Notes under the pieces: model-generated | What the model was told of the DNA's origin: nothing | The model's input: the letters and a program-made list of their open reading frames with translations, nothing else | Database searches by the model: none | Part shown: positions 7,422-15,733 of the stretch, in pieces | How the letters are laid out: each line of letters opens with the position of its first letter | Position numbering within the stretch: the first letter of the stretch is position 1 | Assembly: GCA_023423535.1 (NCBI GenBank) | Contig: JAFAFL010000097.1 | Coordinates: 89,235-153,234 of the forward strand | Direction: 5' to 3' | Length of the DNA stretch: 64,000 bases | Origin: Pseudomonadota bacterium | Lineage (GTDB): Bacteria; Myxococcota; Myxococcia; Myxococcales; Myxococcaceae | Made by a program: the position numbers and the translations under genes

Positions 7422-8890
7422 GGCGTGCGGCCCTTCTTGGCCGCGCGACGCAGCTTGCTCAAGGGCCCCGTGCCCAGCGGCCGCGCCAGGCCGGTCAGCA
7501 GCGCGTGGGACTGCTCGAACGGCCCGCCGACGCGGACGCTGCCCGGCTCGATCAGCAGCTCGCGCAGCCGCGAGTCGTTGCCGCTCTCACGCATCTTCAG
7601 GACCGACAGCGCCTTGCGGATCTGGGACCTCAGCTCCACGAACCGCAGCAGGATGATGTTCTCGACGATCGCCTCGGCGCTCTTCAGCGGCGCGTGCAGC
7701 TCCGGGCCCACCAGCGCATTCGTCTGCTGGGTCGCGATCGTCGTCACCCCCAGCGACCGCAGCTGGTTGAGCAACGCGGTGATGAACCGCGCGTTCCGCT
7801 CCGGATCGATGGCCTCGCGCGCCAGCGGCTCGAGCCCGTCGATGAACAGCCTGCGCACGCCCTTCTTCTCGCACGTCTCCACCAGCTGCTGCACGAGCGC
7901 GTCCGGCAGGCTCTCCACCGGCACGTGAACCTCCAGCGTGATCCCGCCCTGCGCCTCGAGTTCCGCCACCGGCACGCCGAGCACGCGCCCCTTTTCGCGC
8001 AGCTGCGCCTGCGTCTCCGCGAATCCGAAATAGAGCCCGTGCTCGCCGCGCCGCGCGCCCTCGGCGAGGAAGTGCAGCCCCAGCACGGTCTTGCCGCTGC
8101 CCGGCGATCCCAGCAGCAGCGTGGACGAGTGCCGCACCAGCCCGCCGCACATCATCTGATCGAACGACGGGATCCCGAACGCGAGCCGGTCGGACGGGTC
8201 GGTGTCCTTCGTCGGCTGCTGCGAATAGAGCGCCTCGGTGCGCGGGTAGACCTCGAACCCGTCCGAGGTGATGTCGAAGCAGTGCTTGCCGGTGATCTGG
8301 CTGCCGCCCCGGAACTTCGACACCTCGAGGCTGCGGATCGCCTTGAGCCCGATGAGCTCGTTCTCCAGCGTGATGAGCCCGTCCGCGAGCGCCTGCTCCG
8401 GGCGCGTTCCCTCGGGGTCCGTCACCTCCAGCATCACCGTGGTGCAGCCTGCCAGGAGGGTCTGCGCGGAGAGGCCCTGGAGGAACTCGCGCACCTGCGC
8501 TTCGTTTCCATGGCAGCCGAGCCCATCGATCACCAGTGCGCTCGCCCGCTGCCTGCGGATCTCGTCGCCCATGGTCTTGAGCAGCAGCGGCAGCCCGCCG
8601 TGCTTCAGCCCCTGCAGCCCGCTGAGGTAGCGCACCTTGTCACCGACCCACTCGGGCCGGAAGAAGGCGAGGCCCTCGAGGTGCGCCACCATCCGCGCGT
8701 GGTTCTCCGCCAGCACGGTGACGTAGAGCGCGCGCCTTCCCTCCGCGGCGCTGTGGAAGCAGAACTGGTTGCCGAAGACGGTCTTCCCCGCGCCGGGCGG
8801 CCCATGGACGACGTAGAGCCCGCCGTGCAGAAAGCCGCCGCGCAGCACCGTGTCCAACCCCCTCACGCCTGTGCTGACATGCGCCGGCAT
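7418..8890 (-). CDS. KaiC-like double RecA ATPase (circadian clock protein KaiC family)
   Basis: A 490-residue protein with two KaiC/RadA-type ATPase domains. CI has Walker A GPPGAGKT at residues 30-37 and Walker B ALVIDGLG. CII has Walker A GSPGSGKT near residue 265 and Walker B RLFIDGLE. The CII end (IILLRFVELRSQIRKALSVLKMR) matches the conserved KaiC segment. Aligning this segment from memory, the cyanobacterial S431/T432 phosphosites fall on Glu-Ala, and the CII glutamate pair is reduced to AET. I chose the ATG at 8890, preceded by GGTGAG; upstream frame lacks coding character. It is coupled to the response regulator. Outside cyanobacteria such proteins are signalling ATPases of mostly unknown role, and no KaiA or KaiB is nearby. 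Confidence 0.9.
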   Translation of the reverse strand: MPAHVSTGVRGLDTVLRGGFLHGGLYVVHGPPGAGKTVFGNQFCFHSAAEGRRALYVTVLAENHARMVAHLEGLAFFRPEWVGDKVRYLSGLQGLKHGGLPLLLKTMGDEIRRQRASALVIDGLGCHGNEAQVREFLQGLSAQTLLAGCTTVMLEVTDPEGTRPEQALADGLITLENELIGLKAIRSLEVSKFRGGSQITGKHCFDITSDGFEVYPRTEALYSQQPTKDTDPSDRLAFGIPSFDQMMCGGLVRHSSTLLLGSPGSGKTVLGLHFLAEGARRGEHGLYFGFAETQAQLREKGRVLGVPVAELEAQGGITLEVHVPVESLPDALVQQLVETCEKKGVRRLFIDGLEPLAREAIDPERNARFITALLNQLRSLGVTTIATQQTNALVGPELHAPLKSAEAIVENIILLRFVELRSQIRKALSVLKMRESGNDSRLRELLIEPGSVRVGGPFEQSHALLTGLARPLGTGPLSKLRRAAKKGRTP

Positions 8891-9041
8891 CTCACCGCAA
8901 AGGTGCACGCGCGGTGGACGAAGGCCAACGGCTGTCCGTCCGCTCGCCCGCGGCGGCCCGCCTGCCCGGCAGCGGTTCGACCTTGACCCCTCCCGGAGGC
9001 GCCCGCAGAGTCCGCGGCCCTCCACGAAAGGGCTCCCACGC

Positions 9042-11147
9042 ATGAAGCGAATGATCTCCGTCGTCCTCGCGCTCGCCGCCCCGGCCGCGCTGGCGGACGA
9101 GGGCATGTGGACGTTCAACAACTTCCCCGCCCAGAAGGTGAAGGAGAAGTACGGCTTCCACCCCGACCAGAAGTGGCTGGAGAGCGTGCAGATGGCCTCG
9201 GCGCGGCTCGCCGGCGGCTGCAGCGCGAGCTTCGTCAGCGAGACCGGCCTGGTGATGACGAACCATCACTGCGCGCGCGGCTGCATCGACCAGCTCTCCT
9301 CGCCGAAGCGGGACCTCATCAAGAACGGCTTCTACGCGCAGGCGCAGAAGGACGAGCTCAAGTGCCCGGCGGTGGAGGTGAACCAGCTGCTCTCGATCAC
9401 CGACGTCACCGACCGCGTGCAGGGCGCGACGAAGGGCCTCGAGGGCGAGAAGTACCAGCTCGCGCAGCGGGCGGAGCTGGCGAAGCTCGAGAAGGAGTGT
9501 TCCTCCTCCGGTCCGGACATCCGCTGCGACGTGGTGAGCCTCTACCAGGGCGGCCAGTTCGCGCTGCACAAGTATCAGCGCTTCCAGGACGTGCGGCTGG
9601 TGTGGGCGCCGGAGCACCAGGCGGCCTTCTTCGGCGGCGACCCGGACAACTTCGAGTTCCCGCGCTACGTGATGGACGCGACCTTCTACCGGGTCTACCG
9701 CGACGGGCAGCCGGCGAAGACGCCGCAGCACTTCAAGTGGTCCGCCGAGGGCGCGAAGGACGGCGAACTGGTGTTCGTCTCCGGCAACCCGGGCCGCACC
9801 TCGCGGCTCGATACGATCGCCAAGCTCGAGTACGCGCGCGACGTGCAGCTCCCCGAGCGCCTGCTCTACCTCGCCGAGCTGCGCGGGATGCTCAACGAGT
9901 TCGGCAACCGCTCGGCGGAGAGCGCGCGGATCTCGCACACGGTGAAGTTCAGCGTGGAGAACTCGCTGAAGGCGCTGCGCGGCCGCCGCGAGGCGCTGGT
10001 GGACCGGCAGTTCTTCGCGCAGAAGGTGCAGGAGGAGCGCGCGCTGCGTGACCGCGTGAACGCGGACGGCAAGCTGAAGGCGCAGTACGGCGCCGCGTGG
10101 GACAACGTGGCCGGCGCGGTGGCGAAGGCGAAGGACGTGCGCCACGAATTGACGATGCTCGAGTCGTCGGCGGGCACGGGGTCGGACCTCTTCTGGATCG
10201 CCCGCTCGCTGCTGCGCGCCACCGAGGAGCTGCCGAAGCCGAACGAGCAGCGCCTGCGCGAGTACTCGGATGCGCGCCTGCCGGCGCTGAAGCAGCGGCT
10301 GTTCAGCCCGGCGCCGGTGTACCCGGAGCTCGAGACCGCCCTGCTCTCCTTCTACCTGGTGAAGATGCGCGAGGTGCTCGGCGTGGATCACCCGACCGTG
10401 CGCCGCGTGCTCGGCAAGGAGTCGCCCGAGCAGCTGGCGAAGCGCGCGGTGACGCAGTCGAAGCTGCGCGATCCGAAGGTGCGGCAGCGGCTCTTCGACG
10501 GCGGGCAGAAGGCGATCGAGGCGGCGAAGGATCCGATGATCGAGCTCGTCCGCGCGATGGACGCCGACGCCCGCGGGATCCGGATGAAGTTCGAGAACGA
10601 GATCGACAGCGTGTTCAAGAAGAACGAAGAGCTCATCGCCAAGGCGCGCTTCGAGATCCACGGCACGAGCATCTACCCGGACGCCACCTTCAGCGCGCGC
10701 CTCTCCTACGGCGCGGTGAAGGGCTACCCCGAGAACGGCAAGAAGGTGGAGCCGATCACCGTGATGGGCGGCACCTGGGATCGCGCCACCGGCTACGACC
10801 CGTTCGCGTTGCCGCCCTCGTGGGAGAAGAACAAGGCGAAGCTCGACCTCTCCACGCCGTACAACTTCGTCTCCGACAACGACATCATCGGCGGCAACTC
10901 GGGCTCGCCGGCGATCAACCAGAAGGGCGAGATCGTCGGGCTCATCTTCGACGGGAACATCCACTCGCTCGGCGGTGAGTACGGCTTCGACCCGAACCTC
11001 AACCGCGCGATCAGCGTGCACAGCGCGTCGATCACCGAGGCCCTGGACAAGATCTACGGCGCGAAGCGGATCCTCGAGGAGCTGAAGGTCCCCGCCCGGC
11101 CGGCCTCTGGCAGCGGCACCGAGAAGGGCGCCCAGCGCTCCAACTAG
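9042..11147 (+). CDS. S46 family dipeptidyl-peptidase (DPP7/DPP11-like)
   Basis: A 701-residue exported serine peptidase of clan PA. The signal peptide is MKRMISVVLALAAPAALA, with cleavage before DEGMW. The mature N-terminus GMWTFNNFP is a hallmark of S46 enzymes. The catalytic His lies in MTNHHCARGC (His75-His76) and the Ser in GGNSGSP (Ser620). The long helical insertion between the two chymotrypsin lobes is present. S46 peptidases remove dipeptides from the N-termini of peptides in the periplasm; the P1 preference cannot be read here. I chose the ATG at 9042 because the signal peptide begins there. The gene diverges from the KaiC-like operon and opens a run of secreted hydrolases. Confidence 0.95.
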   Translation: MKRMISVVLALAAPAALADEGMWTFNNFPAQKVKEKYGFHPDQKWLESVQMASARLAGGCSASFVSETGLVMTNHHCARGCIDQLSSPKRDLIKNGFYAQAQKDELKCPAVEVNQLLSITDVTDRVQGATKGLEGEKYQLAQRAELAKLEKECSSSGPDIRCDVVSLYQGGQFALHKYQRFQDVRLVWAPEHQAAFFGGDPDNFEFPRYVMDATFYRVYRDGQPAKTPQHFKWSAEGAKDGELVFVSGNPGRTSRLDTIAKLEYARDVQLPERLLYLAELRGMLNEFGNRSAESARISHTVKFSVENSLKALRGRREALVDRQFFAQKVQEERALRDRVNADGKLKAQYGAAWDNVAGAVAKAKDVRHELTMLESSAGTGSDLFWIARSLLRATEELPKPNEQRLREYSDARLPALKQRLFSPAPVYPELETALLSFYLVKMREVLGVDHPTVRRVLGKESPEQLAKRAVTQSKLRDPKVRQRLFDGGQKAIEAAKDPMIELVRAMDADARGIRMKFENEIDSVFKKNEELIAKARFEIHGTSIYPDATFSARLSYGAVKGYPENGKKVEPITVMGGTWDRATGYDPFALPPSWEKNKAKLDLSTPYNFVSDNDIIGGNSGSPAINQKGEIVGLIFDGNIHSLGGEYGFDPNLNRAISVHSASITEALDKIYGAKRILEELKVPARPASGSGTEKGAQRSN

Positions 11148-11158
11148 CGGACAGTCCG

Positions 11159-11199
11159 CCCCGCGGCGCCGTCCTCCTCCCGGACAGCCCGCCGCGGGG
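11159..11199. repeat. Perfect 10-bp inverted repeat (hairpin after the S46 gene)
   Basis: CCCCGCGGCG at 11159-11168 is the exact reverse complement of CGCCGCGGGG at 11190-11199, with a 21-base loop. It begins 12 bases after the S46 stop, where a transcription terminator would be expected, but no T-run follows on the plus strand. It may act with Rho, or as an RNA-stabilising 3' hairpin. Confidence 0.45.
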
Positions 11200-11226
11200 T
11201 GACCGGACAGACGACAGCAACACCCG

Positions 11227-11303
11227 AGGCCCTGACGCAGGCCCGGTCGATCCGGAGAAACCCCAGCGGTTTCGATGGGTTGGCGGGGAGTGTGTCAGGG
11301 CCT
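11227..11303. repeat. Nested inverted repeats upstream of the metalloprotease gene
   Basis: AGGCCCTGAC (11227-11236) and GTCAGGGCCT (11294-11303) form a perfect 10-bp outer stem. Inside it GAAACC (11257-11262) and GGTTTC (11268-11273) form a 6-bp inner hairpin with a 5-base loop. A TTGACA hexamer starts at 11304, directly next to the outer arm, but I see no good -10 17 bases on. This lies within the 279-base gap between the S46 and metalloprotease genes and may be a leader or operator element. Confidence 0.45.
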
Positions 11304-11426
11304 TTGACATGCCCGGCCGCCAGCGACGGAGCCGTGCCGCTCCGGTGGACGCCGCCGTAGCCGACGGATTCCGCAATCGTTACGCGGGGTTAGACCGTGG
11401 CCCGGCCGCTGCAGAGGCAGCGGGGC

Positions 11427-12875
11427 ATGACCGCCCTCCCCTCCGCTCTCCGGCGTCTGGCTCTCGCGGTGCTCTTCACCTCGGTCGGCCTCTTCGGTGC
11501 GGCCTGTGGCGAGGGCGAGCTGGTGCACGGCGCGGGGGCGCTGGAGCTGCACGACGACTACCGCGAGGTGCCCGAGGAGTTCCAGCTCGCGCAGGCGCTG
11601 GGGTCGTCGGGGCGCGCGGTCATCTACCTCAACTTCGAGGGCCAGCAGCTGCGCTACGGCGGGTCGTCCTCGAAGCAGAACACCTCGTGGATCCTGCCGC
11701 AGGGCTGGACGGTAAACGTGCCCGCCTTCCACACCGGGACGCTGGGCAACGTGAACCGCGCGCAGGCGATCGCGCAGATCGTCGAGTGGGTGCGCCACGA
11801 CTACCGGCACTGGGACGCGGTGATCACCACCACCCGCCCGACCTCCGGCGACTACACGATGGTGGTGATCGGCGGGCGGCCGCAGCTCATCGGCGAGAGC
11901 AACAGCACCGTCGGCATTGCGCCGCTGGACTCGGGCAACGCGAACCGCAACGACGTCGTCTTCGTCTTCAGCGAGTCCATCTACGACCTGCGCCAGGTGG
12001 CCTCCTGCATCAGCCACGAGGCGGGCCACTCGTTCGGGCTCGAGCACGTGGAGCCGACGAGCGCGATCATGTACCCCACGCTCCTGTCCGGCACGCTCAC
12101 CTTCCAGAACGCGAGGGTGTGGGGACGGTCGTACTTCCAGGATCAGCCGAAGGTGCTGCACGGCCTCTTCGGTTCGCCCACCGGCACGCAGCCTCCGGCG
12201 ACGACGCCCACGCAGCCGACTCAGCCGCCCGCGCAGCAGGACGGGAGCGTGTACGTGTCGCAGGAGCTGCCGCAGACGCTGACGCCGGGCGAGCAGTTCC
12301 TCGCGAAGGTGACCTTCCGCAACACCGGCACCACCACCTGGTCGGCGGGCGCGGACTACGCGCTGATGGCGCCGAACTCGACGTGGGGCGGGAACCATCT
12401 GGCGCTCGGCGCGAGCGTGGCGCCGGGACAGACGCGGACCTTCACCTTCTACGCGAAGGCGCCGGCGCAGGCGGGCTCGTACACCTTCCAGTGGTTCGTC
12501 ACCCGCGGCGGGCAGAAGTTCGGCGCGACCTCGCAGGCGGCGACGATCAAGGTCCAGTCCACGCAGAACCGGCTGCCGCAGGGCCAGTTCGAGTTCGCCG
12601 ACGCGACGTGGGGCTACGGCTGGGCGTGGGACGCGGACGTGGGCAGCGCGGCCATCCACGTGGACGTGTACGTGAACGGCAAGTACGTGGGCTCGGTGAA
12701 GGCCGACCGCACCCGCGAGGATCTCGGCGCGCACGGCGTGGTGGGGAAGGCGCACGGCTTCGCGTTCCAGATGCCCGCGCTCGGCGCGGGGACGCACAAG
12801 ATCGAGGTGTACGCGGTCGATCACCTGGGACAGCAGGCCTACAAGCTGCCGGGTGATTTCTTCGTGTCGAAGTAG
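11427..12875 (+). CDS. Zinc metalloprotease lipoprotein with NBR1-like Ig (FW) domain
   Basis: A 482-residue protein with a lipoprotein signal peptide (LFTSVGLFGAAC). The protease domain has the metzincin-type motif HEAGHSFGLEH (His197, Glu198, His201, His207) followed by the Met-turn region AIMYP. After a Pro/Thr/Gln-rich linker comes a beta domain with LPQTLTPGEQFLAKVTFRNT and TTTWSAG, resembling the NBR1 central four-tryptophan (FW) Ig-like domain. A C-terminal beta domain (GYGWAWDADVGSAAIHVDVY) follows. ATG 11427 is chosen over GTG 11397 because the signal peptide starts there and AGCGGGG precedes it. It is probably an outer-membrane-anchored or secreted degradative enzyme. It is convergent with the S8 protease gene, with only 10 bases between stops. 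Confidence 0.85.
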   Translation: MTALPSALRRLALAVLFTSVGLFGAACGEGELVHGAGALELHDDYREVPEEFQLAQALGSSGRAVIYLNFEGQQLRYGGSSSKQNTSWILPQGWTVNVPAFHTGTLGNVNRAQAIAQIVEWVRHDYRHWDAVITTTRPTSGDYTMVVIGGRPQLIGESNSTVGIAPLDSGNANRNDVVFVFSESIYDLRQVASCISHEAGHSFGLEHVEPTSAIMYPTLLSGTLTFQNARVWGRSYFQDQPKVLHGLFGSPTGTQPPATTPTQPTQPPAQQDGSVYVSQELPQTLTPGEQFLAKVTFRNTGTTTWSAGADYALMAPNSTWGGNHLALGASVAPGQTRTFTFYAKAPAQAGSYTFQWFVTRGGQKFGATSQAATIKVQSTQNRLPQGQFEFADATWGYGWAWDADVGSAAIHVDVYVNGKYVGSVKADRTREDLGAHGVVGKAHGFAFQMPALGAGTHKIEVYAVDHLGQQAYKLPGDFFVSK

Positions 12876-12885
12876 CAGTCCGCGC

Positions 12886-15570
12886 TCACGGGCGCCGTTC
12901 GCGTCCGGTCCGGCGGCGACCGATCGCCCCCGCACCGAGCAGCAGCGCGAGCACTGCGACACCTCCGATCCCTCCTCGTCCCGCTCCGCCCGCCACCCCG
13001 CAGCCCGAGGCGTCCGCGCCCAGCTCCGGCTTGTGCACCGGCAGCTCGTGCAGCCCACTGCCCTGTCCCCCGCCACCGTCCGGCGCCGAAACGCCACCGT
13101 CGGGCGGCATCGTCTCTCCGTCGGTGAGGGGCACCAGCACGGTGGTGCTGAAGCCGTGCGGATCCGTCACGCGCAGCCGGGCATGGGTGACCGAAGCGAG
13201 CGGCAGCACCACCGTGCGCACGGGCGCATCCGCCGGACCGCTCTCGAAGGTGCCGTCGTAGTCCGCGTCCCAGAAGTAGCGGAGCGGCTCGCCCTCCGGG
13301 TCCGAGCTCGCCGAGGCATCCAGCACGAGCTCGGCGCCCCTGCGCGTGGCCGTGCCCACCGCGAAGGGAGGCTCGCTCTGCGGCGGCACGACGCCGTCAT
13401 GGTGCGCGCGGAAGAGCCGGACCTTTCCCCAACCCCAGCGGTCGTTGGGGATGGGACCCATCTGCGGCTCGGTCTGCGCGAAGTCGCGGAGCACGTCGCC
13501 GAGTTCCTGCGGGGTCGCCTGGGGACTGAGTCCCTTGAGCACCGCCATCACCCCCACCGCGACGGGCGAGGCATTGGAGGTCCCGCCGCCCACCATCAGC
13601 GCGCCATGGGGCGCGAACCCGTCCATGGTGATCGAGGTCACGTGGTCCTCGGGCGCGACGAAGTCCACCGAGTCCATCCCGTCAATCCGCGGCCCCTGCC
13701 CCGAGTGCGACGCGAGCGCGCCGGACGTCTCGCCGGGCGGAACGAAGTCGAGGTACTGCGTGCCGATGGCCAGCGTCCTGTCGCCCACTCCCGGCGTGCC
13801 GTAGGTCCCGCTGTCGGTGGCGCCGGTGGACAGCGGCCAGTGCACCCCCATCCCCCACGAGGAGTAGCTGTCGGTGACGTAGCCGTGCACCTCCACCTCG
13901 GGGCCGCTGTTCGTCACGCTGAAGGTCATCGTCTGACCGGCGAGCCGCGGGCCCTGCTGCGGGACGAGATAGAAGAGGAGCATCTGGGTGCCGCGCTGCG
14001 AGGCGGCCCGCTGCCACTGAAGGACGTCGGTGCCCACCTGAGCCTGACCGCTCGAGCCCGAGAGGGTGACCGGACCCGACGGCGTCTGCACCTGGATCGC
14101 GAGCTGGTTGGCGGCGCCTCGCCAGAGGAAGTTGCCGAGCACGTACTGCGTCTGTCCGCCGGGGATGACCAGCGGCACGGTCTCGGTGCTCTGCGGCGCG
14201 TGCGCGCGGACCCGGTGCTTCTGCGAGCCGCCGAGGTTCCCCGCCGCGCCCACCTGCATCACGCCCTGCGCGGACGCGGTGTCGCACGCGCGCTCGAGCG
14301 CAGAGCCGCCGTCGAGGAACTCCATGTACCAGGTGGCCATCTCCCAGAGGACGATGTGCGCGCCCTCCTCCTGCGCCCACGCGAGCGAGGAGACGAGGTT
14401 CTCACCGTGCGCCTGCGCGAGCAGCAGCTCCGCGTCCGGCGCGATCCCCGCGTACCGCATGTAGCGCGGGTCACCGCCGGCGATGCTCCCCATCACCATC
14501 GTGCCGTGCATCGCGTCGTCGGTGGGGAAGCGCGCCAGATCCACGCCGCGCCGGTACACCCGCGCCTGCCCCTGCGGCGTCACGTACAGCGCCGCCTTCA
14601 CCTTGGGCGTGTGGAGCCGGATGAGCTTCTCGCCGACATCGAGCACCCCATTTCCGTTCACGTCGTCGGCGACGTAGAGCTGCTCGCCGAAGGTCGGACG
14701 TGCGTCGCCGTACGGGAGGTTCGGGCCGTAGTTGCGCTCCCCGTCGAGGTTCTCGTCCTGGTACAGCCAGTCCACGCCGGCCACGAATTCCGAGCCCGTG
14801 TTGAAGGACTGCTGCGGACCGTAGAACCAGAGGATGGGCGCCTTGAGCACGCCGAGCCGTTCGGTCGGGCCTGCTTCTCCGTCGCCGTCGAAGTCCACCG
14901 AGTCGTAGAGGGGCTCGAAGGTGCCGTTGCCGTTGCCGTCGAGCCACGCGAAGGCCCCGCCGTCCGCGCGGAAGAACATCGGGTGGAAGGGATCGAAGCC
15001 CGAGTCCACGTCCGCCACCACCACGCCCTCGCCACGGCCGAGTCCGATGGGCTCGAACTTCCGGCGCATGGCCTCAGCCTCCACGTCCCTCGCGGTGGTG
15101 GACGCCGGCACCGACTGCGGCGGCAGCGGCCGGAAGCCGAAGGTGGGGGCGATCCTCGACACCTCCTCGCGCAGGGCCACCGGGTGCAGCGCCTCCCAGG
15201 TGCAGTCCGCCTCCACGATCGCGCCGACGTTGGCCAGCTTCCCGTCCGGCAACCGCGCCAGCGCGCAGCCCTGCGCGGCGAAGCTCTGGGCGTCCTCTTC
15301 ACGGACGTCGCGATGGAGCTGCAGCGTCACCCTGAGGCCACGCTCTGTCACCGACCTCCCGAGCAACGGATGCGGCACGTCCGGATCGAACGCCGCATTG
15401 CGCGCCATCCGGTAGGCGAAGGCCAGACGCCCATCGAGCGCCTCGGGCAGCTCCCTGGAGAAGAGCCTCTCCGCCGCCGGGATCGGCTTCGCGATGATCG
15501 TGCGCGGGGCCGCCGCCGCAGCGATCGGAAGGAGCAGGAGGGCGATGACGCAGAGTGGTCGAACGAACAT
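12886..15570 (-). CDS. S8 subtilisin-like protease with MYXO-CTERM tail
   Basis: An 894-residue secreted serine protease. It has a signal peptide (PLCVIALLLLPIAAAAA), a propeptide-like region, and the S8 triad in order: Asp189 in DVDSGFD, His355 in MHGTMVMGSIAGG and Ser665 in GGTSNASP. The Asp-His distance is long and contains Ca-binding-like segments (DGNGNGTFEP, DVNGNGVLDVG). A PKD/Ig-like region (LDASASSDPEGEPLRYFWD) precedes the tail. The C-terminus is a MYXO-CTERM signal: a GCG motif (SGCGVAGG), a hydrophobic helix (GGVAVLALLLGAGAI) and a basic end GRRRTGRERRP. That marks it for myxosortase processing and surface display. ATG 15570 has GGAGG upstream. Confidence 0.93.
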   Translation of the reverse strand: MFVRPLCVIALLLLPIAAAAAPRTIIAKPIPAAERLFSRELPEALDGRLAFAYRMARNAAFDPDVPHPLLGRSVTERGLRVTLQLHRDVREEDAQSFAAQGCALARLPDGKLANVGAIVEADCTWEALHPVALREEVSRIAPTFGFRPLPPQSVPASTTARDVEAEAMRRKFEPIGLGRGEGVVVADVDSGFDPFHPMFFRADGGAFAWLDGNGNGTFEPLYDSVDFDGDGEAGPTERLGVLKAPILWFYGPQQSFNTGSEFVAGVDWLYQDENLDGERNYGPNLPYGDARPTFGEQLYVADDVNGNGVLDVGEKLIRLHTPKVKAALYVTPQGQARVYRRGVDLARFPTDDAMHGTMVMGSIAGGDPRYMRYAGIAPDAELLLAQAHGENLVSSLAWAQEEGAHIVLWEMATWYMEFLDGGSALERACDTASAQGVMQVGAAGNLGGSQKHRVRAHAPQSTETVPLVIPGGQTQYVLGNFLWRGAANQLAIQVQTPSGPVTLSGSSGQAQVGTDVLQWQRAASQRGTQMLLFYLVPQQGPRLAGQTMTFSVTNSGPEVEVHGYVTDSYSSWGMGVHWPLSTGATDSGTYGTPGVGDRTLAIGTQYLDFVPPGETSGALASHSGQGPRIDGMDSVDFVAPEDHVTSITMDGFAPHGALMVGGGTSNASPVAVGVMAVLKGLSPQATPQELGDVLRDFAQTEPQMGPIPNDRWGWGKVRLFRAHHDGVVPPQSEPPFAVGTATRRGAELVLDASASSDPEGEPLRYFWDADYDGTFESGPADAPVRTVVLPLASVTHARLRVTDPHGFSTTVLVPLTDGETMPPDGGVSAPDGGGGQGSGLHELPVHKPELGADASGCGVAGGAGRGGIGGVAVLALLLGAGAIGRRRTGRERRP

Positions 15571-15733
15571 GCGCGGCCCTCCGTGCAAGGCGCGCACCCG
15601 GCCCTCTTCACTCTGAGAGAGCCGCGGGCCACAGCCGTCGTCCGTCAGTTTCTCGTCGGTTTCCGGAGGGGCTGCCACGAAGTGGACGGGCACAGGCGCG
15701 CGGAAGGTCCCGGCGAGCGGCGCATGCCTTCCC

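Noticed and set aside
8892..11021. 709-codon minus-strand frame opposite the S46 gene
   Set aside because: Antisense shadow with no recognisable domain.
11304..11332. TTGACA as a promoter of the metalloprotease gene
   Set aside because: The hexamer at 17 bases is CGGAGC, not a -10.
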